Shown here in pieces: positions 37,774 through 46,930 of a stretch of 64,000 nt of DNA. Location of the stretch: assembly GCF_007741535.1 (NCBI RefSeq), contig NZ_CP036525.1, positions 7,316,001 to 7,380,000 on the forward strand, given 5' to 3'. Every line of letters begins with the position of its first letter. The stretch's first letter is position 1. Source of the stretch: Rubripirellula lacrimiformis (GTDB lineage: Bacteria; Planctomycetota; Planctomycetia; Pirellulales; Pirellulaceae). A model generated the notes under the pieces. The model saw only the letters and a list, made by a program, of their open reading frames with translations, was not told the origin of the DNA and did not search any database. Position numbers and translations under genes: made by a program.

Positions 37774-40080
37774 ATGAATCGTGTGTATGCAAAATGCTTG
37801 GTTTTATGCTTCGCCATGGCGGTATCGCTGCATGGGGTATCCCTTCCAGCCTCCGATCGTTTGCCGGTGGGCACTCATCCTGTTGCGCTTCAGTCACCTC
37901 ATTTCCCGAGCAGGCTGCATGCGTTCATTTGGCGAAACTGGCAACTGGTTCCCCCGCAACGAATGGCTGAATTGGTGGGGACGGAAACCGCAAACATCAA
38001 ACAAATCGCTGGTTCGATGGGGTTACCCAAAGTCGACACCGTGTCGAGCGAGATGCGCGAGCGTGGGTACATCACGCTGATCCGTCGTAATTGGCATCTC
38101 CTGCCTTACGAGCAATTACTACAACTGCTCGACATGACACCGGACGAATTAGCACTGACGCTGCGGGAAGACGACTTCCTGTACATCAAACTCGGCAATC
38201 TGAAACCCAAGTGCGATCCGCTTCGATACCAAGAACCCGACGAGACCGCCGTTCAAAGAGCCGCAGAAATCAAACAGGTCGTGAGGGAACATTTTGGCGA
38301 TCTGGAACTGGTCGAGTCCGAGCCAAGATTCCGCTTCGTTGAAACACTTAGCAGCACGGAAGGAACCACCGCGTTGCCCGATCGCGACACGGTCAACCGT
38401 GAACAACCGTTGCGGATGGTCTACTCTTACTTTGGCTTGTTCGGCGATCCGTTGATCGATCCAGAAATCGAGCCGATCCCGGATGGCCTGTTAGCAAGAT
38501 TGGCTGAAAAAGGCGTCAACGGAATTTGGATGCATGTGGTACTTCGACAGCTTGCACCAGGCGGCGAAGACTTCCCAGAGTTCGGCGCTGATCACGAACG
38601 CAGAATCCAGACGCTGAAGAACCTTGTCGCACAAGCCAAACGGTACGGCATCGGAATCTATCTCTACATCAACGAACCTCGAGCGATGCCGCCGGCGTTT
38701 TTCAAAACACGTCCTGAACTGGCGGGCATTCATAAACGCGATTTTGTGACGATGTGCACCAGCACTCCCCAAGTACGCCATTGGATTAGCAACTCGCTGG
38801 CCTATGTGTTTGGCGAAGTGCCGGACCTGGGCGGCGTGTTCACGATCACCGCTTCAGAAAACCTTACCAACTGCGCGTCCAAGGGGCAGCATCAGCTATG
38901 TCCTCATTGCAAAACACGCACCGATGCCGAAATCATTGCGGAAGTCAACGCAACCATCGCCGAAGGAGTCCACCGAACCAATCCGGACGCCCGAGTGATC
39001 GCGTGGGATTGGGGATGGAAGCGACACGGTGACGCGCCGGATATCATCTCGCTACTACCGAAGGACGTTGCCCTGATGTCGGTCAGCGAATGGTCGCTGC
39101 CCATCGAACGCGGGGGAGTTTCATCCAAGATTGGCGAGTATTCCATGTCGGCCGTGGGTCCTGGCCCCCGTGCGACCAAGCACTGGATGCACGCGAAACA
39201 AGCCGGACTAAAAACAGTCGCAAAAGTTGCCGTCAACAACACTTGGGAACTTTCCGCCGTGCCGTTTCTTCCCGTGATGGATTTGGTTGCCGAACACTGC
39301 GAAAACCTGAACGATGTTGGCGTTGACGGCACCATGCTGAGCTGGACGTTGGGCGGGTACCCGTCGCCCAATTTGCTCGTGTCTCAGTACTTCTCGACAG
39401 ACCCCGGGGCAACGAAGGAAACGGTACTCAACCGAATTGCCCAAGATCGTTATGGCGACGATGCGGCACCTCTGGTTCGCAAGGCATGGACCGCTTTCAG
39501 TGATGCATTCAGGAATTTCCCGTACAGCGGGGCGGTGATGTACAACGCCCCCCAACAAATGGGACCAGCCAATTTGTTGTACGCAAACCCAACGGGCTAC
39601 CGAGCGACCATGGTCTGCTTTCCCTACGACGATCTGCTGCGCTGGCGCGGCCCTTATTCCGCCGACGTCTTTGCCGAACAATTCGAAAAGGTCACGGTTG
39701 GATGGGCCGAGGGAATTCGGCACTTGGAACAAGCGGTCGAAGCCACTGCGGGTGTGCAGCGTCAGGCGGCGGAATCGGACCTCAGTGTGGCTCGCGCAGC
39801 CCATCTCCACTTTGCCAGCGTTGTCAATCAAGCAAAATTTGTGGTCGCCCGCGATGCTGCGTCGCAGTCCGACGGCGATCCCAAACAGAAGTTGGTCGAA
39901 CAGATTTTGCAAATCACCGAAAACGAGGTTTCGGTTGCCCGCGACATGTTTGACGTCGTCAGCCAAGATTCACGAATTGGCTACGAAGCCTCGAATCACT
40001 ACTACTATGTCCCACTGGACCTCGTCGAAAAAGTGATCAACTGCGAATACGTGTCCAGTCAATTTGCAACGCAACCCTAG
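37774..40080 (+). CDS. Secreted glycosidase-like protein with duplicated N-terminal RNW motif
   Basis: A 768-residue exported protein (signal peptide CLVLCFAMAVSLHGVSLPAS). Residues 45-150 hold two related units, IWRNWQLVPPQRMAELVG and IRRNWHLLPYEQLLQLLD. The central part looks like a TIM-barrel hydrolase: GVNGIWMHVVLRQL, YGIGIYLYINEPRAMPP, GGVFTITASENLTNC, ARVIAWDWGWK and GTMLSWTLGGYPSPN, with candidate acids in the TASEN and WDWG strands. A helical C-terminal region follows. It resembles hexosaminidase-like proteins of planctomycetes and Bacteroidota but I cannot name the family. Likely carbohydrate degradation at the cell surface. Confidence 0.65.
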   Translation: MNRVYAKCLVLCFAMAVSLHGVSLPASDRLPVGTHPVALQSPHFPSRLHAFIWRNWQLVPPQRMAELVGTETANIKQIAGSMGLPKVDTVSSEMRERGYITLIRRNWHLLPYEQLLQLLDMTPDELALTLREDDFLYIKLGNLKPKCDPLRYQEPDETAVQRAAEIKQVVREHFGDLELVESEPRFRFVETLSSTEGTTALPDRDTVNREQPLRMVYSYFGLFGDPLIDPEIEPIPDGLLARLAEKGVNGIWMHVVLRQLAPGGEDFPEFGADHERRIQTLKNLVAQAKRYGIGIYLYINEPRAMPPAFFKTRPELAGIHKRDFVTMCTSTPQVRHWISNSLAYVFGEVPDLGGVFTITASENLTNCASKGQHQLCPHCKTRTDAEIIAEVNATIAEGVHRTNPDARVIAWDWGWKRHGDAPDIISLLPKDVALMSVSEWSLPIERGGVSSKIGEYSMSAVGPGPRATKHWMHAKQAGLKTVAKVAVNNTWELSAVPFLPVMDLVAEHCENLNDVGVDGTMLSWTLGGYPSPNLLVSQYFSTDPGATKETVLNRIAQDRYGDDAAPLVRKAWTAFSDAFRNFPYSGAVMYNAPQQMGPANLLYANPTGYRATMVCFPYDDLLRWRGPYSADVFAEQFEKVTVGWAEGIRHLEQAVEATAGVQRQAAESDLSVARAAHLHFASVVNQAKFVVARDAASQSDGDPKQKLVEQILQITENEVSVARDMFDVVSQDSRIGYEASNHYYYVPLDLVEKVINCEYVSSQFATQP

Positions 40081-40111
40081 TCGCCTGCCTGGCAACGATC
40101 GAACCTGCGTC

Positions 40112-40180
40112 GTCGTGGGATTCGCCAGAATTCCTGACCGCTGCGATGGCGGGGGAGGGAATCCAGGCGAATCCCACGAC
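40112..40180. repeat. Palindromic repeat, family D copy 1
   Basis: The arm gtcgtgggattcgcc and its reverse complement (ending at 40180) enclose about 30 bp. A related but less perfect pair is at 52294-52384. It lies between convergent genes, where it may act as a bidirectional terminator, though there is no T-run. Confidence 0.75.
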
Positions 40181-40212
40181 TGCAGTACCGGCACTTATTG
40201 ATCGTGTGCGGC

Positions 40213-41337
40213 CTAGGGACCGGTGACGTTCAGGTACAGGTTCACGTCCTGAGTGGCGCGGCCACCGGCCAAGATATCGACGCGGCCGTCGCCGTTGAAA
40301 TCGGCACACCAGACGTCTTCGCAGGCCATCGGAAGATCGATCGCCTGCTTGGTCCAATGGTCCCCCGATTCGTCGTCCGACCGATACAGGTAGATCCCCG
40401 GGGCCGTCCCATCGGATTTCGGTTCGCGGTGAGCTGCCACAACCTCGTCACGTCCGTCACCATCAAAATCGGCGCACCAAACCGCGTGCCCCTGCGCGTA
40501 AGAATCGTCCAGCACGATTCGCTTCATGTGCGGACCGACTTGGTCGCCGATGTGCACCGCCACACGACTGCCATGCATCGGTTCGATCGTCGCCAACATT
40601 TTGCGATCCCCCAGCACGCCCGACTTGACTTCGCCCGATGCCTGCTCGGACAACCTTTCTGACTGAAAGCCGTCCTTACTTTTCACCAAACGGGTCAACC
40701 CCTCGTCGCTGGCAACGATCGTATCGGTGACCGGGCCGCTGCGATGCCAGTGGTTGTGAGCCTTGTTCAGCGAACCATCCATCACGACCGGTTGCCAGGG
40801 TCCGGCAACCGGGTCCGCGGGGATCGAAAACGCCATCAAGCGAATGCCCGGTTCGCCGACCGCGTTCAGCGGAGTGACCACCAACTGATCGCGACCGCGG
40901 CCTAGCACATCGGCGAACCGCATTCGGTGAGTCCATGGCTGGGCGCCGATCGAATGCACCGACCACGGATCGTCCAGCGTTTCGCCTCGCGTGATCCAGT
41001 GGATCGTGCCGCCGTTCTTGGGCCAGCCCGCGCCCAACGCAAAGTCAACCTGTCCGTCCGCGTCGATGTCACCGGCAGCGATGCAAACCAGATCGCGAGG
41101 ACAGGCATCGGAGACCATGACGCGTTTCTTCCACGTTGGATTTTCGAACCACACCGCCTCGCGCTCGCTGATCGCCACCGCGTCCAAGTCACCATCCCCG
41201 TCGACATCAGCCGCCGTCACGGCATAGCAAACGTCGCCAACCTGTGGATCCAAAACTCGTTTTTCAAACTCGATCGCAGGGGCGCTGCCAGCGAAAACAA
41301 ATGGCAGCGACAGCAGAATCCATCGGTAGCGAAACAT
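40213..41337 (-). CDS. Secreted FG-GAP/VCBS-repeat protein
   Basis: A 374-residue protein from the ATG ending at 41337, which gives a signal peptide (RWILLSLPFVFAGSAPAIEF). Repeated calcium-binding loops of the FG-GAP/VCBS type are visible: AADVDGDGDLDAVAIS, AAGDIDADGQVDFALG, WCADFDGDGRDEVVAA and WCADFNGDGRVDILAG. These fold into a beta-propeller. Such proteins are abundant in planctomycetes; binding partner and role are unknown. The frame continues open to 41430 but without signal features. Confidence 0.85.
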   Translation of the reverse strand: MFRYRWILLSLPFVFAGSAPAIEFEKRVLDPQVGDVCYAVTAADVDGDGDLDAVAISEREAVWFENPTWKKRVMVSDACPRDLVCIAAGDIDADGQVDFALGAGWPKNGGTIHWITRGETLDDPWSVHSIGAQPWTHRMRFADVLGRGRDQLVVTPLNAVGEPGIRLMAFSIPADPVAGPWQPVVMDGSLNKAHNHWHRSGPVTDTIVASDEGLTRLVKSKDGFQSERLSEQASGEVKSGVLGDRKMLATIEPMHGSRVAVHIGDQVGPHMKRIVLDDSYAQGHAVWCADFDGDGRDEVVAAHREPKSDGTAPGIYLYRSDDESGDHWTKQAIDLPMACEDVWCADFNGDGRVDILAGGRATQDVNLYLNVTGP

Positions 41338-41525
41338 AGGGTTGGCCGCAGGGGGTGGGAGTGGGGAGGTCGGGCGAGTCCAGAATTTTATCGTCCCCGG
41401 CAGGACAATGCGACTTGACCCGCCCCACAACCCTAGTGTACTATCGAACTAGTTAACCATGCAGCCCACAACGGCCACAGATCGCCACTGCGTCGCGATT
41501 GGTTTCACATTCGTACGAGCCTGCC

Positions 41526-41990
41526 ATGTTTCTATCCATCGATTTTCAGTCCGATGTCGCGATCTATTTGCAGATCGTCCGGCAAATCAAAGCGTCGATC
41601 GCCGCTGGCACGATGCGCAGTGGGCAGTTGTTGCCCAGCGGCCGTGTGTTGTCCGGCCAGTTGGCCATCAACCCCAACACCGTCGCCCGCGCCTTCACCG
41701 AGCTTCAAAACGACGGCGTGATCGAATCGCTGCGAGGTCGTGGGATGGTGATCTCCAGTGGCGCCGCGGCGATCTGCCGCCGCCACCGCGACGGAGTGCT
41801 GGCCGAGCGGATCGGAGGCGTTTTGGCCGAGGCGTGGAACGCCGGCCTGGATGCTGAGGCGATTGAATCGATCGTCCACAGCGAACTGAAAAAACTGTCC
41901 AAGACGACTCCCAACGTCCATGTTGAAACGGGCCCCGCCCCGGCTTCGGAACCTGCCACCGCGAACTCCACCACCAAGAAAGAGGGCTAA
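41526..41990 (+). CDS. GntR-family regulator, YtrA type
   Basis: A 154-residue regulator from the ATG at 41526. The first 75 residues are the GntR winged helix (IYLQIVRQIKASIAAGTMRS, then LAINPNTVARAFTELQNDGV), and the short helical tail lacks an effector domain, which is the YtrA class. YtrA-type regulators commonly repress the ABC operon they head. The ABC ATPase gene starts 3 bp after its stop, which supports that reading. Confidence 0.9.
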   Translation: MFLSIDFQSDVAIYLQIVRQIKASIAAGTMRSGQLLPSGRVLSGQLAINPNTVARAFTELQNDGVIESLRGRGMVISSGAAAICRRHRDGVLAERIGGVLAEAWNAGLDAEAIESIVHSELKKLSKTTPNVHVETGPAPASEPATANSTTKKEG

Positions 41991-41993
41991 GAC

Positions 41994-42947
41994 ATGCCGC
42001 CAGTGATCTCTGCCAAAAACTTGTCCATGCACTTTCGCCGCTGCGATGCACTTCGCGGGGTGGATATGGAGATACAGCCCGGAACGGTCTTCGCTCTGCT
42101 GGGCGAAAACGGAGCCGGCAAGACAACCCTGATTCGAATTTTGACGGGGTTCCAAAAACCGTCGTCGGGTACGTGCTTGGTGTCGGGCGTGAACCCCAGC
42201 ACCCATCCACTGAAGGTCCGCCGCAGCATCGGGTACGTGTCGGATTCGCCGGCCCTTTACGACTGGATGACGGTAGCCCAGATCGGCGGCTTTGCGGCCT
42301 CGTTCTACGACCGTGAATTCCTGACGCAATACGAAGAATCGATCCGCCGGTACGACATCCAGCCGGACCAAAAGGTCAAACATCTTAGCAAGGGCCAACG
42401 CGCCAAGGTCGCTCTGTCGCTGGCCTTGTCGCACGATCCGGATCTACTGATTCTGGACGAACCCACCTCGGGCTTGGATCCGAAGGTTCGCCGCAGTTTT
42501 CTGGAAAGCATGATCGACCGGGCCGCAACCGGACGGACCGTGTTTCTGTCTAGCCACCAGATCAGCGAGGTTGAACGGGTGGCCGACACGATCGCGATTT
42601 TGCATCAAGGCAAGATCGTGTTGCACGGTTCGCTTGCCGAAATTCGCGAAACGATCTGGCAGGTGGTGGTGGATGTCGACGATCCACTGCGGGCACTGCC
42701 GATCTTGGCGGCGCCAGCGCAAATCCTTAGCGAAGAGGCTTCCGGCGGCCAGCGACAAATGTTTGTCCGCTATCTGAAACCCGAAATGATCGACGAACTG
42801 CGGGCGACCGAGGGAGTGGTCGACGTTCGTCACCGCGTGGCCACGCTAGAAGAAGTCTTTGTGGCCTGCACATCGGGTGACCTGCCAACGCAGTCCGCAC
42901 CCAGCGACCAACCAGCAACGGAAACGAAACGGGAGGCGGTATTGTGA
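41994..42947 (+). CDS. ABC transporter ATP-binding protein (YtrB/CcmA-like)
   Basis: A 317-residue ABC ATPase. Walker A is GENGAGKTT, the signature is LSKGQRAKVALSLALS, Walker B is LLILDEPTSGLDP and the switch histidine is in VFLSSHQISEVE. The C-terminal hundred residues are the DUF4162-like tail of drug-exporter ATPases. It starts 3 bp after the GntR stop and overlaps the permease start by 4 bp. Substrate unknown. Confidence 0.9.
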   Translation: MPPVISAKNLSMHFRRCDALRGVDMEIQPGTVFALLGENGAGKTTLIRILTGFQKPSSGTCLVSGVNPSTHPLKVRRSIGYVSDSPALYDWMTVAQIGGFAASFYDREFLTQYEESIRRYDIQPDQKVKHLSKGQRAKVALSLALSHDPDLLILDEPTSGLDPKVRRSFLESMIDRAATGRTVFLSSHQISEVERVADTIAILHQGKIVLHGSLAEIRETIWQVVVDVDDPLRALPILAAPAQILSEEASGGQRQMFVRYLKPEMIDELRATEGVVDVRHRVATLEEVFVACTSGDLPTQSAPSDQPATETKREAVL

Positions 42948-45436
42948 GCACCTTCACATCAATGATCAGCCACAACCGCTGGCTGTGGTGGAAAGAATTT
43001 CGGATGCTGATGCCACTGGCATTGATGCTGGTGGGGGTGGCGTTGCTGCTGTTTGTGATGACGGCGTTGATGGGCAACAGCTACGACGTCAACAGCTATG
43101 TAGATGACGTCCGGCTGTTGCTGCCGATCGCATTCCCGATCCTGTTTGCTGTTGGCTGCGGCGCCGTGCTGGTCGGCCAAGAACGTGAACAGCGAACGAT
43201 CGAATTCATGTCGTCGTTGCCGCTGGAACCGCGACAATGGATCGCGGTGAAGTTCGCGGTGGCGATGTTGGGACTGCTGGCGATGTGGATCTTCGCACTG
43301 CTATGTCTGATGGCAATGGACGACGGGCACGGATCGATCTCGCATTGGCGGATCGGCGGCATTCAAGGCATGTCGAACGCACCGGTGGCCTATCCGTTGT
43401 GGATTGTGCACAGCGTCTACCTGACGATCTGTGGATTTTACGCCGCATGGCGAATCCGTCATCCCTTCCATGCCTTGGTCGCCGTCGTGGCGTTGGCCTG
43501 TCTGCCGCTGGCGATCAGCGAATTGTTTCGCTACGTGGTCTACGTGGCCCAACGACATCACCTCAGCGGCGAAGACGTTCGGATGGTGACGACGGGCCTG
43601 ATCGCCCTGCTGATTCCAATCATGGGATGGTTGGCCTATCGATCGGCGATGCGGATCCTGATGCCACAAACGGTCGGACTGGCTGAATCTGCGATGCCCG
43701 AAACCCGCCACGGGGCATCGGACGCAGTCGCCCGATCTGGCAACACCCGATCATTCTGGTCAACCGCGCCGGTGATGGGATCCAACTGGTCGTCGATGAT
43801 TTGGCAATCCATCCGCTCGGCTCCGTTGGCGATTGCGATTCCGACAGTGCTGTTGGTGGCGGCGATCACCGGCAACCTGATGCTCAGCGAACAGACGCTT
43901 TCCAATTCCAGGGTGATCTTCGGGACCCTGATCTTGGTCAGTCCAATAGCGGTTTCCTGGTTGGGCGTGTTGGTGTTCCAGAACGATGGCTCGGCCGAAC
44001 GAATCCGTTTCTTGGCAGACCGCGGCGTGTCCCCGACCAAGGCCTACTTCGCCCGACATGCGATCCCCTTTGCCATTCTGTGTGGTTGCCTGTGCCTGTA
44101 TTCGCTGCTGGCCCTGCGACGAACCTTCGCTGCCCCAGGCGACCCGATGCAATTAACGATTCCGTCGCTGTTGACCGTGGGGTTCGCGGCGTGGGTGATC
44201 TATTCGACATCCCAGTGGACCAGCCAACTGTTTCGCACGTTGATCTTGTCCGCGATCGTTGGTCCGGTGGTAAGCCTGATGGTACTGGGCTGGTTCGTAT
44301 GGTCGATCGGCGCCTTGGAAACTCCGCTTTGGTTGGTGGCGATCTGCTCGCTGGCACCGATGTTGGCGACATGGTGGTCGATGCGACGGTACATGGACAT
44401 GCGAGACCGACCAAGTTCGACCCTAGCGGCGTTAGGTGTGGCGGTCGTGCTGATCGGCGTACCGGTGGGTGCGGCAACGATGCGCGTTCGCCAGATCCCA
44501 GACATGGCATCCGCGACTCGCACCAATCTGTTGGACGAGGCCGAAAAGATCCGCCGATCGGCATTCAGCCCGATCGTCCTATCCCTGTCCAAGGGCAACG
44601 ACGCCGTCTTCCGCAGGACCGATCGCAGTGAAATGTTGCCGATCGACCAGGTTGAGCAGTGGTTGAAAACCCGACATCCAACGCCCCAGCAGATGATCCC
44701 GGCACTGGCCGATGTCCGCCAGCATCCAGAACTGGCAGCGTCGGCCGATAAATTCGCCTTTTTCAACCTATTCAACACGCTGATGTACCAGCGTCTGACC
44801 TACGAATCGGATCCTGAATCGAAAGCCAGCTGGCAAGCATTTTCGCCTTGGTTGGTGGCCGCATCCGAGATCGCCCAGTCGCTGCGTAACAGCACGCAGT
44901 GGAAAGATCAGGAAACCGCCGACATGCTAGAAATCTGGATCGCCGACACCCTGGGGGTACCAGGCATGGACGCGTGGAAAGACGATCCGTCCTACCAATC
45001 GACCGTCGCCCATTTGCCGACCTCGGCGAAACGGAATGCGGCGCGGCGATCTGCCGTGCTGGCGACCTGGGCACGCTACCTTGCCAAACGAGACAACTCG
45101 TTGGACCAGGGCTTGTCTTACCAACCGGCGTACTTGGCAACCTGGATGCGATCGCGACGGGCCGACGCCATCGTGGAAACGGCTCTGGCGGGACTCCGCT
45201 CGCACGACCAGTCGGATTCAAAATCGTCTGGGGACGCATCCGACGCTTGGCTGCGGCAGATGCATCACTTGCAAATGATGCCAACGATGCCATTCGACTT
45301 CGGCCCCTACGCACCTCGAATCCGCTCGCGGCCAGCAATCGAGCTGATTCGCAGCGGATCCACCTACCCAGCCGAGTTCTGGGGCATGCCGTGGGAAACC
45401 ACCATCGACCAACTGATTCAGGAGAACGTGCAATGA
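42944..45436 (+). CDS. ABC transporter permease, large
   Basis: An 830-residue membrane protein starting at a GTG that overlaps the ATPase stop. The first half has about six helices including the ABC2-type VGCGAVLVGQEREQRTIEFM, the second half another set (residues 285-530). After residue 530 a 300-residue soluble region follows, helical and unlike the transporter core. The layout resembles two fused permease halves plus a sensor or scaffold part. The next gene starts inside its stop codon. Confidence 0.8.
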   Translation: MSTFTSMISHNRWLWWKEFRMLMPLALMLVGVALLLFVMTALMGNSYDVNSYVDDVRLLLPIAFPILFAVGCGAVLVGQEREQRTIEFMSSLPLEPRQWIAVKFAVAMLGLLAMWIFALLCLMAMDDGHGSISHWRIGGIQGMSNAPVAYPLWIVHSVYLTICGFYAAWRIRHPFHALVAVVALACLPLAISELFRYVVYVAQRHHLSGEDVRMVTTGLIALLIPIMGWLAYRSAMRILMPQTVGLAESAMPETRHGASDAVARSGNTRSFWSTAPVMGSNWSSMIWQSIRSAPLAIAIPTVLLVAAITGNLMLSEQTLSNSRVIFGTLILVSPIAVSWLGVLVFQNDGSAERIRFLADRGVSPTKAYFARHAIPFAILCGCLCLYSLLALRRTFAAPGDPMQLTIPSLLTVGFAAWVIYSTSQWTSQLFRTLILSAIVGPVVSLMVLGWFVWSIGALETPLWLVAICSLAPMLATWWSMRRYMDMRDRPSSTLAALGVAVVLIGVPVGAATMRVRQIPDMASATRTNLLDEAEKIRRSAFSPIVLSLSKGNDAVFRRTDRSEMLPIDQVEQWLKTRHPTPQQMIPALADVRQHPELAASADKFAFFNLFNTLMYQRLTYESDPESKASWQAFSPWLVAASEIAQSLRNSTQWKDQETADMLEIWIADTLGVPGMDAWKDDPSYQSTVAHLPTSAKRNAARRSAVLATWARYLAKRDNSLDQGLSYQPAYLATWMRSRRADAIVETALAGLRSHDQSDSKSSGDASDAWLRQMHHLQMMPTMPFDFGPYAPRIRSRPAIELIRSGSTYPAEFWGMPWETTIDQLIQENVQ

Positions 45437-46806
45437 GCAAGCGAACCATGACCGGCAGCGATGTATTTCACATGGCGATTGTCGCGGTCCCCATTCTGGC
45501 GCTGGCGGGGACGATCGGCGCAGCCACCGTTTCCTGGCGGTCCCATCAGACCCGACTGGAACAGGCCATCCGCGACGTTACCGCGGACGGAACCACCATC
45601 GATCACTCGACACAGTTGCGTCGATATGATGCAAATTCGTCCAAGGATGCAACGGCCACCTGGAAAGCGATCTTGGCGGCGACCGAGGATTACAACGCAG
45701 TGTACGGAGGCCCATTTGCGTGGGAAGGCGACGAATCACCCTATGAACAACTGGTCCCGCCCGGCCAGGACTGGGTCGCCGCAGAGGTTATCCACCAGTA
45801 CGCCCAGGGTGCCGAACCGATACTGCAGAAGATCGACTCGCTGCTGGATTCCGGCGATACGATTTGGACGCCGCTGGTCGCTGAAGCCTTCGAAATGAAC
45901 CTGAACGAGGTTCAGAAGTCTCGCGCCCTTGCTCGCCTGCTTCGCTATGTGTTCTTGGATGCCGTTCACCAAGGCGATAGCCAGCGCGCGATCATGACCA
46001 TCAGGGCAACCGACCGGTTCTTCGGTCCCAGCCAGCAGTCATTCTTGATGGTCGGAGAACTGGTCCAGATCGCCTGCTATTCGGTAACGATGGCCGAGGT
46101 TCGCCGCTCGATAGCCGCCGACGTGTGGACGGACGAAGAACTCGCCGAGATCAAGTCGATCATCGACAAACCCTCCGAATGGGACCGACGCTGGCGATCG
46201 GTCGTCGAGTCCGAGCTGTATTCTTATCTGCCGGTCTTGATGGATGGCAAGATCGGCTCGAGCCTGTCCAGACAGACGGCTGCACCGCTGCCACTGGGCG
46301 TTGCCCCTAGCTCGCTGATATCGGTTGTCCAAATGCAGCAGGAACTGATCAACCTGCCGGTGGCGCAGCGGTATAGCGAGATCGACAAGGCTCGTCAGAT
46401 CACAGAAGATCACGCGAGAAAACCTGACGACGCTTCGATGGACCGCTTGTTACAGGTCCCGTTCACTAGCAGCGATTGGCTCACCGACCTGCTGACGCCG
46501 GCATACGGAGCGCTGGCAGGAGCATTCAGCCGAGTCGCCAACGAACAACGCTATACGCGAACGGTATTGGCAACGCGGCAGTTCGAGCGACAATTCCACC
46601 GCTGGCCCGAATCACTGGACGAACTGGGCCGCGTCGGATTGCCTCAGTCAGAAACGCAGGCCTTCGACGGCGGCCCCTTCGCGTTCGAAGTCGACGCGCA
46701 GGACCAGATGACGATCTACCTGCAGTCGAATCGCAACACCGACTGGTCACACGTCCTGGGGCGTGACCCCGAGGTGATCACATTGGTTCCGGGGGCAGGT
46801 GACTGA
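45433..46806 (+). CDS. Membrane-anchored protein of unknown function in the GntR/ABC operon
   Basis: A 457-residue protein starting at an ATG that overlaps the permease stop (ATGA). One N-terminal transmembrane helix (IVAVPILALAGTIGAATVSW) anchors a large, mostly helical outside domain (for example EEVIHQYAQGAEPIL-type segments and LARLLRYVFLDAVHQGD). The last 70 residues carry a WPESLDELG motif seen in pseudopilin-like and other planctomycete exported proteins. No family recognised. The coupling to the permease suggests it is part of the transporter, perhaps a substrate- or damage-sensing partner. Confidence 0.7.
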   Translation: MSKRTMTGSDVFHMAIVAVPILALAGTIGAATVSWRSHQTRLEQAIRDVTADGTTIDHSTQLRRYDANSSKDATATWKAILAATEDYNAVYGGPFAWEGDESPYEQLVPPGQDWVAAEVIHQYAQGAEPILQKIDSLLDSGDTIWTPLVAEAFEMNLNEVQKSRALARLLRYVFLDAVHQGDSQRAIMTIRATDRFFGPSQQSFLMVGELVQIACYSVTMAEVRRSIAADVWTDEELAEIKSIIDKPSEWDRRWRSVVESELYSYLPVLMDGKIGSSLSRQTAAPLPLGVAPSSLISVVQMQQELINLPVAQRYSEIDKARQITEDHARKPDDASMDRLLQVPFTSSDWLTDLLTPAYGALAGAFSRVANEQRYTRTVLATRQFERQFHRWPESLDELGRVGLPQSETQAFDGGPFAFEVDAQDQMTIYLQSNRNTDWSHVLGRDPEVITLVPGAGD

Positions 46807-46849
46807 AGGGCGTTGCAACCGTAGACCAGGCTACGGCGAAACCCAACAA

Positions 46850-46897
46850 AAAACCCTCGCGGCACGTTCGCTTTTCGAACATGGCCGCGAGGGTTTT
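46850..46897. terminator. Bidirectional intrinsic terminator
   Basis: A 14-bp outer stem (aaaaccctcgcggc with gccgcgagggtttt) holds an inner gttcg hairpin and has A- and T-runs on both sides. It lies between the converging ABC-operon and protease genes and can end both transcripts. Confidence 0.9.
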
Positions 46898-46930
46898 GAT
46901 TTGGAATCCGTTGTAACGGCCTGTCGACGA

